In this document: positions 18,068 through 26,732 of the stretch, piece by piece
Layout of the letters: the number at the start of each line of letters is the position of its first letter
Numbering within the stretch: position 1 is the first letter of the stretch
Origin: Stenotrophomonas sp046736075
GTDB taxonomy: Bacteria > Pseudomonadota > Gammaproteobacteria > Xanthomonadales > Xanthomonadaceae
Direction: 5' to 3'
Length of the DNA: 64,000 nt
NCBI RefSeq assembly: GCF_046736075.1
Contig: NZ_CP177163.1
Span: forward strand, 1,984,001 to 2,048,000
Notes under the pieces: generated by a model
What the model saw: only the letters and a program-made list of their open reading frames with translations
What the model was told of the DNA's origin: nothing
Database searches by the model: none
Made by a program: the position numbers and the translations under genes

Positions 18068-18769
18068 TCACGGCACGCGCGCGCAGACCCACAACCGCAC
18101 GTGCGTGCTGCCGCCGCGGTGCAGCGCGCGCACGGCCGCGTCCAGCGTGGCGCCGGTGGTCATCACATCGTCAACCAGGATCGACCGCGCCGGCGCGGGC
18201 CGGGTCACAGCGAAGGCGTCACGCAGATTCCGTCGGCGGGCCTCGGCATCCAGGTCCGATTGCGGGGCGGTCAGGCGGGTGCGCTGCATGCCCTGCCACA
18301 CCGGCAGATCCAGCGTGCGCGCCAGGGGGCGCGCCAGTTCCAGCGCCTGGTCGTAGCCGCGTGCGCGCAACCGCTGCCGATGCAGGGGCACCGGCAGCAG
18401 CGGCCCGTCCACGAAGGCCGGCACGCGCTGCAGCATCAACGTGGACAGCAGCCGGCCGGCCGCGAGGTCATGGTGGAACTTGAAACGACGCAGCAGTCCG
18501 TCCACCGGGGCGGCATACAGGAACGTCGCGGCGGCACCGTGCTGCCGTGGTGGCGCGCGCAGGCAGGCACCGCAGCGCGCGGTGCATTCGCCATCCGGCA
18601 ACGGCAGCGCGCACAGCGGGCAGGCGGCATCGTTCCAGGGCAGCCCCGCGTGGCATGCGGCGCACAGATCCAGGCCATCCGCGCCGGGCGCTCCGCACAG
18701 CAGGCAGCGCAGCGGCAGCAGCTGCTGGCCGAGCCAGGTCCATGCACCGTAAACTTTATTGAACATCAT
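18068..18769 (-). CDS. comF: ComF-family phosphoribosyltransferase-like competence protein
   Basis: A 233-residue protein with an N-terminal double zinc ribbon (CLLCGAPGADGLDLCAAC, then CPLC and CTARCGAC) and a C-terminal phosphoribosyltransferase fold (VPLHRQRLRARGYDQALELA and ILVDDVMTTGATLDAAV, the PRPP-binding loop). ComF proteins act with the DNA-uptake machinery to make incoming single-stranded DNA available for recombination. The ATG at 18769, next to another at 18766, is chosen; a GTG at 18820 would add 17 unlikely residues. The start codon lies inside the candidate BirA site of the divergent bioB gene. Confidence 0.88.
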   Translation of the reverse strand: MMFNKVYGAWTWLGQQLLPLRCLLCGAPGADGLDLCAACHAGLPWNDAACPLCALPLPDGECTARCGACLRAPPRQHGAAATFLYAAPVDGLLRRFKFHHDLAAGRLLSTLMLQRVPAFVDGPLLPVPLHRQRLRARGYDQALELARPLARTLDLPVWQGMQRTRLTAPQSDLDAEARRRNLRDAFAVTRPAPARSILVDDVMTTGATLDAAVRALHRGGSTHVRLWVCARVP

Positions 18770-18780
18770 ATGGTTGACAG
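18747..18780. promoter_or_regulatory. candidate BirA (biotin) operator between comF and bioB
   Basis: CCGTAAACT at 18747-18755 and GGTTGACAG at 18772-18780 are separated by 16 bases. Against the known bacterial BirA site (TTGTAAACC, 14-16 bases, GGTTTACAA) they match 6 of 9 and 7 of 9 positions. The site lies 60 bases before the bioB start, where a biotin repressor would be expected, and overlaps the comF start. Confidence 0.5.
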
Positions 18781-18839
18781 TTGCCGGTCCGCTCACCAGA
18801 CTGCCGCCCTTTCGTTCCACTATCTGTCAGGACTTCCCC

Positions 18840-19874
18840 ATGCCTTCCGTCATCCGCCACGACTGGCACCGCGACGAACTGCTGGCCCTGTTCGCCCTGC
18901 CGCTGCCCGAGCTGCTGCACCAGGCCGGCAGCGTGCACCGCGCGCACTTCGATCCGGCTGAAGTCCAGGTCTCCACGCTGCTCTCGGTCAAGACCGGTGG
19001 CTGCCCGGAAGACTGCGCCTACTGCCCGCAGGCGCAGCGGTACAGCACCGGGGTGGACGCGCAGAAGCTGATGGCCACCGAAGACGTGGTCGCCAAGGCC
19101 CGCCAGGCCAAGGCCGCAGGTGCCTCGCGCTTCTGCATGGGCGCCGCGTGGCGCTCGCCCAAGGCGCGCGACATTCCCAAGGTGGCGGCGATGATCCGCG
19201 AGGTGAAGGCACTGGGGCTGGAGACCTGCGCCACCCTGGGCATGCTCAGCGGCGACCAGGCCGCCGCCCTGCGCGAGGCCGGGCTGGACTACTACAACCA
19301 CAACCTGGACACCGCACCGGACTTCTACGACTCGATCATCCATACCCGCCAGTACCAGGATCGCCTGGACACGCTGGAGCACGTGCGCCAGGCCGGCCTG
19401 AAGACCTGCTGCGGCGGCATCGTGGGCATGGGCGAGACCCGCGAGCACCGGGCCGGCCTGCTGCTGGCGCTGGCCAACCTGCCGGCGCACCCGGATTCGG
19501 TGCCGATCAACCGGCTGGTCCAGGTGGCCGGCACGCCGCTGCACGGTACCGCCGAACTGGACCCGTTCGAGTTCGTGCGGATGATCGCCGTGGCCCGCAT
19601 CGCCATGCCGCGCGCGATGGTGCGGCTGTCGGCCGGGCGCGAGGCGATGAGCGATGAACTGCAGGCACTGTGTTTCCTGGCCGGGGCGAACTCGATCTTC
19701 TACGGCGAGAAGCTGCTGACCACCGGCAACCCGGACACCGAGCGCGACCTGGCGCTGTTCGCGCGGCTGGGCCTGCGCCCCATGCCGGTCAGCGTGGACG
19801 CCGCCGACCACGATCACCCGGGCACCGTCCACGCCGACATCACCACGGCCCACGGCTGCGGGCGCGCCGCCTGA
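18840..19874 (+). CDS. bioB: biotin synthase
   Basis: A 344-residue radical-SAM enzyme that inserts sulfur into dethiobiotin, the last step of biotin synthesis. The cluster motif GGCPEDCAYCPQ (Cys55, 59, 62) and the later NHNLDTAPDFY, GGIVGMGET and LCFLAGANSIFYGEKLLTT (containing the Cys and Arg ligands of the second cluster region) are all present. The ATG at 18840 (MPSVIRHDWHRDEL) is chosen over a longer frame to the left. It heads the cluster bioB-bioF-bioH-SDR-bioC and is probably repressed by BirA through the site upstream. Confidence 0.97.
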   Translation: MPSVIRHDWHRDELLALFALPLPELLHQAGSVHRAHFDPAEVQVSTLLSVKTGGCPEDCAYCPQAQRYSTGVDAQKLMATEDVVAKARQAKAAGASRFCMGAAWRSPKARDIPKVAAMIREVKALGLETCATLGMLSGDQAAALREAGLDYYNHNLDTAPDFYDSIIHTRQYQDRLDTLEHVRQAGLKTCCGGIVGMGETREHRAGLLLALANLPAHPDSVPINRLVQVAGTPLHGTAELDPFEFVRMIAVARIAMPRAMVRLSAGREAMSDELQALCFLAGANSIFYGEKLLTTGNPDTERDLALFARLGLRPMPVSVDAADHDHPGTVHADITTAHGCGRAA

Positions 19875-19969
19875 GCCGGCCGATCGCCCGCCCGGCCGGG
19901 CCAGGCAGCGCCCGGCCCGGCAACCGGGTACGCTACGGATCTTCCCAGCCGCCCATGCCTATCACGATC

Positions 19970-21172
19970 ATGGCCCGTCCCGACCTGCACGACCGTATCC
20001 AGGCCCAGCGCAAACTCCGCGACGCCCAGGGGCGCATCCGCGTGCGCCGCACGGTGACCCGACGCGACGGCGTGCGGCTGGAGATCGATGGCCAATGGCT
20101 TACCGGCTTCTGCAGCAACGACTATCTGGGCCTGTCCCAGCAGTTCGGCGTGGTCAGCGCGCTGCAGGATGCTGCCGCGCGCGAGGGCGCCGGCGCCACC
20201 GCCTCGCACCTGGTCTGTGGCCACCATGCACTGCATGACGCGCTCGAACGCGAGATGGCCGAGTGGCTGGGCTACCCGCGCGCGCTGCTGTTCGGCAGCG
20301 GTTTCGCCGCCAACCTGGCCGTGCAGCAGGCGCTGCTCGGCGAAGAGGACGACGTCTGCGTGCAGGACCGGCTGAACCACGCCAGCCTGCTCGATGCCAC
20401 GCGCCTGGCCGGCTGCCGGCTGCGCCGCTACCCGCATCTGGATGCCGAAGGCGCGATGCGCCAGCTCAAGCATGCGCCGGAAGGCGCGGCGATGCTGGCC
20501 ACCGATGGCGTGTTCAGCATGGATGGCGATCTTGCCCCGCTGCGCTCGCTGTCGCTGGTGGCGCGGATGCAGGGTGCGCTGCTGTACGTGGACGACGCCC
20601 ACGGCGTGGGCGTGATCGGCGCGCACGGTCGCGGCTGTGTGGCCGAGGCCGGCCTGGGTGTGGAGGATGTGCCGCTGCAGTTGGCAACATTCGGCAAGGC
20701 GCTGGGCGGCAGCGGCGCGGTCGTGCTGGGCGACGAGGCGATGATCCAGCATCTGGCCGAAACCGCGCGCCCCTACATCTACACCACGGCCGTACCGCCG
20801 GCGCAGGCCGCCGCCACGCTGGCCGCCGTGAAGCTGGCCCGGCGCGATGACTGGCGCCGCGAGAAGCTGGCCGAGCTGGTCGGCGTGTTCCGTGCCGGCG
20901 CACGCCAGCACGGGCTGGAACTGATGGCGTCCGATACACCGATCCAGCCGCTGCTGTGCGGTGCCGAGGCGACGGTGATGGCGATGTCGGCCGCGCTGGA
21001 GACCTCCGGCTTCCTGGTCACCGCGATCCGCCCGCCGACCGTGCCCGAAGGCAAGGCGCGGCTGCGCGTCACGCTGTCGGCCCTGCATACCCCGGCACAG
21101 GTGCGCGCGCTGATCGATGCCATCGCCCACGCACGCGACAGCGTTCTGCACCAGCAGGCCCTGTCGGCATGA
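19970..21172 (+). CDS. bioF: 8-amino-7-oxononanoate synthase
   Basis: A 400-residue PLP enzyme that condenses alanine with a pimeloyl thioester. Visible features are GFCSNDYLGL, GATASHLVCGHHALHDALE, the Asp and His of YVDDAHGVGVIG, and the PLP lysine in LATFGKALGGSGAVV. The start is taken at MARPDLHDRIQ; an ATG 15 bases earlier (19955) is equally in frame and cannot be excluded. It lies 95 bases after bioB and 16 bases before bioH. Confidence 0.95.
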   Translation: MARPDLHDRIQAQRKLRDAQGRIRVRRTVTRRDGVRLEIDGQWLTGFCSNDYLGLSQQFGVVSALQDAAAREGAGATASHLVCGHHALHDALEREMAEWLGYPRALLFGSGFAANLAVQQALLGEEDDVCVQDRLNHASLLDATRLAGCRLRRYPHLDAEGAMRQLKHAPEGAAMLATDGVFSMDGDLAPLRSLSLVARMQGALLYVDDAHGVGVIGAHGRGCVAEAGLGVEDVPLQLATFGKALGGSGAVVLGDEAMIQHLAETARPYIYTTAVPPAQAAATLAAVKLARRDDWRREKLAELVGVFRAGARQHGLELMASDTPIQPLLCGAEATVMAMSAALETSGFLVTAIRPPTVPEGKARLRVTLSALHTPAQVRALIDAIAHARDSVLHQQALSA

Positions 21173-21188
21173 GGCAGGGGCGGTAGGC

Positions 21189-21950
21189 ATGCAGATCGAG
21201 GTGGTGGGACAGGGACCGGCGCTGGTGCTGATCCACGGCTGGGCGCTGCACGGCGGCGTGTTCGCGCCGCTGGTCGAGCGGCTCGCCGGCCGGTTCCAGC
21301 TGCACCTGGTCGATCTGCCCGGCCACGGTGCCAGCCGCGACGATCCCACCCCGCTGCGGCTGCCCTACGTGGTCAATGCGATCGCCGCGGCCACGCCGCC
21401 GGCGGTGTGGTGTGGCTGGTCGCTGGGCGGCCTGTTCGCGCTGCACGCGGCGGCCACGCTGCCGCAGGTGCGCGCCCTGGCCATGATCGCCGCGACGCCG
21501 CGCTTCGTGCGCGCGCCAGACTGGCCCGATGCGGTCGAGGCGAGCGTGTTCGACCAGTTCGGCCAAGACCTGGCGCGCGATTATCGCGGCACCCTGGAGC
21601 GCTTCCTGGCCCTGGATGCGATGGGCTCCGAACACGCCCGGCAGGAACTGCGCACCCTGCGCGAGATGCTGGTTTCGCGCGGCGAACCGGCCCCGCGTGC
21701 CCTGCATGAAGGCCTGCGCCTGCTGGATGCCAGCGACCTGCGCGGCGCCCTGCCAACCGTGAACAAGCCCAGCCTGTGGCTGGCCGGTGAGCGCGACCGG
21801 CTGGTGTCGCCGCGCACGATGCAGGCCGCCGCCGCACTGACGCCAGGGGCGGTGATGCACATCATCGCCCACGGCGGTCATGCCCCGTTCCTGGGCCATG
21901 CCGACGCGGTGGCCCAGCACCTGCAACACTTCGTTTCCGGCCTGGGCTGA
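21189..21950 (+). CDS. bioH: pimeloyl-ACP methyl ester carboxylesterase
   Basis: A 253-residue alpha/beta hydrolase that frees pimeloyl-ACP from its methyl ester, the counterpart of BioC. It has LVLIHGWALHGGVF (oxyanion region), the nucleophile elbow CGWSLGGLFALHAA (Ser78), LAGERDRLVSP (Asp) and HGGHAPFLGHAD (His). The ATG at 21189 begins at the strand MQIEVVGQG, as expected for BioH. It is in the bio operon, directly after bioF. Confidence 0.93.
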   Translation: MQIEVVGQGPALVLIHGWALHGGVFAPLVERLAGRFQLHLVDLPGHGASRDDPTPLRLPYVVNAIAAATPPAVWCGWSLGGLFALHAAATLPQVRALAMIAATPRFVRAPDWPDAVEASVFDQFGQDLARDYRGTLERFLALDAMGSEHARQELRTLREMLVSRGEPAPRALHEGLRLLDASDLRGALPTVNKPSLWLAGERDRLVSPRTMQAAAALTPGAVMHIIAHGGHAPFLGHADAVAQHLQHFVSGLG

Positions 21951-22008
21951 GCCGTCACCGCCGCGCATCGCCGAAAATGCCTTCCCGCCCTTTCCCGCGA
22001 GACTGACG

Positions 22009-22791
22009 ATGGATCTTGGAATAGCCGGCCGCTGGGCCCTGGTCTGCGCCGCCAGCAAAGGCCTCGGGCTGGGCTGCGCGCGTGCCCTGGTCCGCGAGGG
22101 CGTCAACGTGGTGATCGCCGCCCGTGGCGAGGCGGCGCTCGAACGGGCGCGCCTGGAACTGCTGGCCCTGCCCGGTGCCCGCCAGGTGGTGGCCGTGGTT
22201 GCCGACATCACCACGCCGGAGGGTCGCCAGGCCGCGTTGGCGGCCTGCCCGCAGGTGGACATTCTGGTCAACAACGCCGGTGGCCCGCCGGCCGGCGATT
22301 TCCGCCAGTTCACCCGCGAGGACTGGCTGGCCGCGCTGGATGCCAACATGCTGGCCCCCATCGAACTGATCCGCCTGACCGTGGATGGCATGATCGAGCG
22401 CGGCTTCGGGCGCATCGTCAACATCACCTCGTCCTCGGTGAAGGCGCCCATCGACGTGCTGGGCCTGTCCAACGGCGCCCGCTCGGGGCTGACCGGTTTC
22501 GTGGCCGGCATCGCGCGCCGCACCGTCGCCCACGGCGTTACGATCAACAACCTGCTGCCGGGTCAGTTCGACACCGATCGCCTGCGCGGCAACTTCGCCT
22601 ACCTGGCGCAGCAGCAGGGCATCGATGCCGGCCAGCTCGCCGAACGCAAGCGCACGCATATTCCGGCCGGCCGCTTCGGCAGCGCCGACGAGTTCGGCGC
22701 GACCTGCGCCTTCCTGTGCAGCGCGCATGCCGGCTACATCACCGGGCAGAACCTGCTCATCGATGGCGGCGCCTACCCCGGCACCTTCTGA
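22009..22791 (+). CDS. atypical short-chain dehydrogenase/reductase in the biotin cluster
   Basis: A 260-residue SDR-fold protein between bioH and bioC. LVCAASKGLGLG takes the place of the usual TGxxxGIG, and LVNNAGG and NITSSS are conserved. The catalytic YxxxK is replaced by S-N-G-A-R (Ser154 and Arg158 in line with Tyr and Lys), within LGLSNGARSGLTGF. This matches a known subgroup of FabG-like SDRs that lack the standard tetrad. It may not be a normal ketoacyl-ACP reductase; position suggests a link to pimelate or biotin synthesis, but this is inference. It starts 58 bases after bioH. Confidence 0.88.
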   Translation: MDLGIAGRWALVCAASKGLGLGCARALVREGVNVVIAARGEAALERARLELLALPGARQVVAVVADITTPEGRQAALAACPQVDILVNNAGGPPAGDFRQFTREDWLAALDANMLAPIELIRLTVDGMIERGFGRIVNITSSSVKAPIDVLGLSNGARSGLTGFVAGIARRTVAHGVTINNLLPGQFDTDRLRGNFAYLAQQQGIDAGQLAERKRTHIPAGRFGSADEFGATCAFLCSAHAGYITGQNLLIDGGAYPGTF

Positions 22792-22827
22792 CTTTCGTCC
22801 CACCCCCGTTTACGCAGTGAGCCTTCC

Positions 22828-23712
22828 ATGACGTCCAGTTTCGATCCGCATCACGTCCGTCGCGCGTTCTCGCGTGCCGCCAGCCGCTACGACGCCGCGG
22901 CGGCGTTGCAGCGCGAGGTGGCCAAGCGCCTGCTGGAATCGCTGGATTACCTGGGCGAGCGCCAGCCGCAGGTGGTGCTGGACATCGGCAGCGGTACCGG
23001 CCACGCCAGTGCGACGATGAAGAAGCGCTGGCCCAAGGCGCAGGTGATCGCCCTGGACCTGGCCGAGCCGATGCTGCGCGAAGCGAAGAAGCAGGCCGGC
23101 TGGTGGAAGCCGTTCGCGCGCGTATGCGCCGATGCGCAGGCCCTGCCGTTGCAGGACCAGAGCGTGGACCTGATCTACAGCAACCTGTGCCTGCAATGGG
23201 TGGATGACCTGCCGGCGGTGTTCGCCGGGTTCCGCCGCGTGCTCAAGCCCGGTGGCCTGCTGGTGTGCTCCACGTTCGGCCCGGAAACCCTGATCGAACT
23301 CCGCGACGCGTTCGCGCAGGCCGACGCAGTGCCGCATGTCAGCCGGTTCGCGCCGATCGCCCAGTTCGGCGACGCGCTGATGATGGCCGGCTTCCGCGAC
23401 CCGGTGCTCGACCGCGATCTGTTCACCCTGACCTACGACGACCTGCCGGCGCTGATGCGCGAACTGCAGGCGATCGGCGCCACCAACGCGCGCCACGACC
23501 GCCGCCATACCCTGACCGGACGTGGCCGCTTCGACGCCGCACGCGCCGCCTATGAGCCGCTGCGGCGCGAGGACGGCAAGCTGCCGAGCAGCTGGGAAGT
23601 GATCTACGCCCATGCCTGGGCACCGGACCCGGGCGCACCGATCCGCGAGCGCGGCCACGACATCGCCAGCGTCCCGGTGTCGGCGATCCCGATCCGCCGC
23701 AAGCACAGCTGA
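22828..23712 (+). CDS. bioC: malonyl-ACP O-methyltransferase
   Basis: A 294-residue SAM-dependent methyltransferase beginning SSFDPHHVRRAFSRAASRYD, the typical BioC N-terminus. It has VLDIGSGTGHASATM (SAM site), CADAQALPLQDQSVDLIYSN and LQWVDDLPAVFAGFRRVLKP. It methylates malonyl-ACP so that the fatty acid machinery can build pimeloyl-ACP methyl ester, which BioH later hydrolyses. It ends the cluster; bioA and bioD are not in this window. Confidence 0.94.
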   Translation: MTSSFDPHHVRRAFSRAASRYDAAAALQREVAKRLLESLDYLGERQPQVVLDIGSGTGHASATMKKRWPKAQVIALDLAEPMLREAKKQAGWWKPFARVCADAQALPLQDQSVDLIYSNLCLQWVDDLPAVFAGFRRVLKPGGLLVCSTFGPETLIELRDAFAQADAVPHVSRFAPIAQFGDALMMAGFRDPVLDRDLFTLTYDDLPALMRELQAIGATNARHDRRHTLTGRGRFDAARAAYEPLRREDGKLPSSWEVIYAHAWAPDPGAPIRERGHDIASVPVSAIPIRRKHS

Positions 23713-23850
23713 GCGTAGGGTTGGGCCAGCCGGCGCGGGCGCACATTGCGGACGGCCCGACCGGCGCGGGTGCGCGTTGCGGTCGGCCCCACCGGCATGG
23801 GTGTGCATTGCGGACGGTCCCACCGGCGCGCGTTACTGTCGCGGCAAACA

Positions 23851-23941
23851 GGTAGAGCCGACCGTTGGTCGGCTATCGCGCGAACGCGCGCGCTTTTGCG
23901 GCGCCGGAACGAAGAGCAGCCGACCAACGGTCGGCTCTACC
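23851..23941. repeat. GTAG palindromic repeat pair, copy 1
   Basis: GGTAGAGCCGACCGTTGG at the left is matched by its reverse complement CCAACGGTCGGCTCTACC-like end at the right (last base differs), each half itself a short hairpin, around a GC-rich centre with GCGCGAACGCGCGC. This is the arrangement of GTAG-headed REP elements known from Stenotrophomonas. The transcript would fold into a long hairpin downstream of bioC. Confidence 0.85.
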
Positions 23942-24092
23942 AGTGCGGGACGGCGCGTTACCGTCGGCCCACCGGCGCGGGTGCGCGTTACGGACGGCCG
24001 CACCGGCGCGGGCGCACGCTCCGCTCGGTCCCACCGGCGCGGGTGCGCGTCTCGGACGGCCCCACCGGCGCGCGTTGCGTTCGCGGTAAACA

Positions 24093-24183
24093 GGTAGAGC
24101 CGACCGTTGGTCGGCTATCGCGCGAACGCGCGCGCTTTTGCGGCGCCGGAACGGAGAGCAGCCGACCAACGGTCGGCTCTACC
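24093..24183. repeat. GTAG palindromic repeat pair, copy 2
   Basis: Nearly identical to the pair at 23851-23941 and 242 bases away. The high similarity of the flanks as well shows that it arose by local duplication and not by independent insertion. Confidence 0.85.
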
Positions 24184-24381
24184 GGTGCGGGGGGCACGTT
24201 ACCGCCGGCCCACCGGCACGGGTGCGCATTGCGGACGGCCCCACCGGCACGGGGGCACGTTACGGTCGGCCCACCGGCACGGGTGCGCGTTGCGGACGGC
24301 CCCACCGGCACGGGGGCACGTTACCGCCGGCCCACCGGCACGGGTGCGCATTGCGGTCGGCCCCACCGCCGCGGGTGCGCG

Positions 24382-24981
24382 TTACGACGGGAACAGGTCG
24401 CGGTGGAAGAAATAGATTTCCTGCGCCAGGAAACGCCAGCTGGTGTGGAAGCTGCGGAAGCGGGTGCTCGGCGTGGAGGACGCCAGCGCATCGATGCCCA
24501 GCTCCTGGCACAGCCGCAGCGCGCGCGCCATGTGCAGCGGATCGCTGACGATGATGACCCGGTGCAGCTTGCGCTGCTGCATCAGGCGCCGCGCTTCGAT
24601 CAGGTTCTGGCGCGTGGTGCGCGAGGCGGTCTCGATCAGGATCGCCTCATCGGGTACCCCCTGCTTGAGCGCATAGCGGCGCGCCACCTGCGATTCGGAG
24701 AAGCGCGCGCCACTGCCACCGTAACCGCCGGTGAAAATCAGCAGCGGCGCATACCCCTTCTGGTACAGGTCCAGACCGTGGCGGATGCGCTCTTCGAACA
24801 CCGGTGACGGCTTGGCGTCGTAGGCCGCCGCCCCCAGCACGATGATCGCGTCGGCCCGCGCGGCCTGGTCGCGCTCGCCGATCCAGACGATCCAGGCCGT
24901 CACCCCGAGCAGCCAGGCGACCAGCAGGATGCACAGGCGCCACAGCCAGCCCAGTACGCCCACCCGGCCACGCTTGCTCAT
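24382..24981 (-). CDS. YdcF-family (DUF218) membrane protein
   Basis: A 199-residue protein with one N-terminal membrane helix (LCILLVAWLLGVTAWIVWIG) and a DUF218 domain: ADAIIVLGAAAY, LLIFTGGYGGSGARFSESQV and ETASRTTRQNLIEARRL, then VIIVSDPLHMARA. The family includes SanA, ElyC and YdcF, linked to envelope integrity. The ATG at 24981 overlaps the stop of the upstream dehydratase gene in ATGA, so the two are translationally coupled. The ligand is unknown. Confidence 0.85.
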   Translation of the reverse strand: MSKRGRVGVLGWLWRLCILLVAWLLGVTAWIVWIGERDQAARADAIIVLGAAAYDAKPSPVFEERIRHGLDLYQKGYAPLLIFTGGYGGSGARFSESQVARRYALKQGVPDEAILIETASRTTRQNLIEARRLMQQRKLHRVIIVSDPLHMARALRLCQELGIDALASSTPSTRFRSFHTSWRFLAQEIYFFHRDLFPS

Positions 24982-25937
24982 GCCGCGCTCCACGGCAGGG
25001 CGTCCAGGTCGACATTGCCGCCGGACAGGATCACACCCACGCGTTGCCCGGCGAAGCGGTCCGGCGCGCCCAGGATCGCGGCCAGGGCGATCGCCGACGA
25101 CGGTTCCACCACCTGCTTGAGCACCTGCCAGATCAGCCGCATCGCCGCCACGGTATCGGCGTCACGCACGGTGAGCACCGACGCCGCGGGCTGCAGCAGC
25201 GCGAAGTTGGGTTGCCCCAGCGTGCCACGCAGGCCATCGCAGAGCGTGTCCGGGGTGAAGTCCACCCGGCGTTCGCCGGCGGCCAGCGAGCGTGCGGTGT
25301 CGGCCGCGCCCTCGGGCTCGGCCAGCACCAGCCGCGCGGTGGGTGCCAGGGCCTGCATCGCCAACGCGGTGCCGGCCGCCAGGCCACCGCCGCCCACCGG
25401 CACCACGAGGGTGTCGAACGGGCCGTGCCCGTGCAGCAGTTCCAGCGCGGCGGTGCCCTGCCCCGCGATCACGCGGGCATCGGCATAGGGATGAACCAGG
25501 GTGCCGCCGGTTTCGGCCTGCACCTGGGCGCACATCGCTTCGCGCGCGGCGATGGATGCGTCGCAGCGCCACAGGGTGGCGCCGTGGCGGACGATGTTGG
25601 CCAGCTTGGCGGCCACCGCGCCCTCGGGCACCACCACATGGCAGGCGATCCCGCGGGTACGGGCCGCCAGCGCCAGCGCGGCACCGTGGTTGCCCGATGA
25701 ATGGGTAACCACACCCCGTGCCGCCTGTGCGTCGTCCAGCGCCCACACCGCATTGCAGGCGCCGCGGAACTTGAAGGCGCCCCCCCGCTGCAGATGTTCG
25801 GCCTTGAACGCCAGCACGGCACCGCTCATCGCATCCAGCGTGCGCGACTGCAGCACCGGGGTCACACGGGCATGCGGGGCAATGCGCGCGGCGGCCGCCA
25901 GCACGTCCTCGACACAGGGCAAGGGTGAATCGCTCAT
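24978..25937 (-). CDS. PLP-dependent threonine/serine dehydratase-like enzyme
   Basis: A 319-residue fold-type II PLP enzyme. The Schiff-base lysine is Lys56 in GGAFKFRGACNA; THSSGNHGAALALAA and the phosphate-binding loop VVPVGGGGLAAGTAL follow, and LSGGNVDLD is at the end. The length fits catabolic threonine dehydratase or serine racemase types without the regulatory ACT domain. The exact reaction (L-Thr/L-Ser deamination or racemisation) cannot be read from the sequence. It is first of a two-gene unit with ydcF. Confidence 0.85.
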   Translation of the reverse strand: MSDSPLPCVEDVLAAAARIAPHARVTPVLQSRTLDAMSGAVLAFKAEHLQRGGAFKFRGACNAVWALDDAQAARGVVTHSSGNHGAALALAARTRGIACHVVVPEGAVAAKLANIVRHGATLWRCDASIAAREAMCAQVQAETGGTLVHPYADARVIAGQGTAALELLHGHGPFDTLVVPVGGGGLAAGTALAMQALAPTARLVLAEPEGAADTARSLAAGERRVDFTPDTLCDGLRGTLGQPNFALLQPAASVLTVRDADTVAAMRLIWQVLKQVVEPSSAIALAAILGAPDRFAGQRVGVILSGGNVDLDALPWSAA

Positions 25938-26083
25938 GACGCAAGATTAACGTATGGCCCCGGTTGGCATCGCCTCCCCCGCGCATGCCAACATGGCGGC
26001 CATTCATCCGGATCGGGCGGGATTAAGGGCCGATTCAATGCCGCGGGCCGAAGCTGGCCTCATACCCTTGGGGGGACCCGATC

Positions 26084-26623
26084 ATGAAGATGCGCCTGAT
26101 CCTTGCCGGTGGCCTGATGTTGGCCCTGTCCGGCTGCGCGACCTACGACTACGTTGGCGGTGGCGCCGGCAGTGGTTACTACCACGGTGCGCCGTCGGTG
26201 GAGTACCGCTATCCGGCCGGCTACCCCTATGGCTACGGCAGCGGCTACTACGGTGGCGGCTACGGCTACTACGGCGGTGGTTACGGCGGTGGCTACGGCT
26301 ATCCCGTGTACCGGCCGTACCCGAACTACCGCCCGCCGCACAATCATCGTCCGCCGCCGCGCCCGGGTGACGGCAATGGCCCGCGTCCGGACCGCCCGCC
26401 GCGCCCGGATCGTCCGCGTCCGGACAACAACGGCGGCTCGCCCTGGCGCAACATGGACTCGCTGGGCCGCCCGCCGCAGCAGCAGCGCCCGGCCCAGCAG
26501 CAGCGCCCGTCGATGCCGGCCCAGGCCCGCCCGGCGCAGGCCCCGCGTCCGGCCGGCCAAAGGATGAACGGTTCCCCGTGGCGAACGCTCAACAATGCGA
26601 ACCAGCGCACAAATGAGCGGTGA
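26084..26623 (+). CDS. Gly/Tyr- and Pro/Arg-rich lipoprotein
   Basis: A 179-residue protein starting MKMRLILAGGLMLALSGC; Cys18 is the lipidation site. Residues 25-90 are Gly/Tyr repeats (GGGYGYYGGGYGGGYGY), followed by a Pro/Arg-rich part (PPPRPGDGNGPRPDRPPRP) and a C-terminal segment in which SPWR occurs twice. It is low-complexity and probably extended in the periplasm or on the surface. No family function is recognised. It has its own upstream region after a 146-base gap. Confidence 0.75.
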   Translation: MKMRLILAGGLMLALSGCATYDYVGGGAGSGYYHGAPSVEYRYPAGYPYGYGSGYYGGGYGYYGGGYGGGYGYPVYRPYPNYRPPHNHRPPPRPGDGNGPRPDRPPRPDRPRPDNNGGSPWRNMDSLGRPPQQQRPAQQQRPSMPAQARPAQAPRPAGQRMNGSPWRTLNNANQRTNER

Positions 26624-26732
26624 GCTGACTTGATTTTCACGCCCGGGGCAGTTCAATCTAACCGGGTGGTGACGGCCGCCGTCGCAAAGTGACAAAAGCG
26701 ACACAGAACGTCACATCAAGCTCTACGTCGAT

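Larger units (their letters stand above)
23716..24378. repeat. minisatellite of about 30-base units with embedded palindromic repeats
   Basis: The 669-base gap between bioC and ydcF is built of about a dozen imperfect units containing CCACCGGCRCGGGTGCGC, with alternating versions in the right part. A block of about 240 bases that includes a palindromic element is itself duplicated (compare 23821-23945 with 24063-24187). Frames through it give only low-complexity arginine/glycine-rich strings. No gene or promoter is seen. Confidence 0.9.

Noticed and set aside
23746..24807. Open frame of 353 codons through the minisatellite
   Set aside because: It translates the DNA repeat and then runs antisense to ydcF; no start signal.
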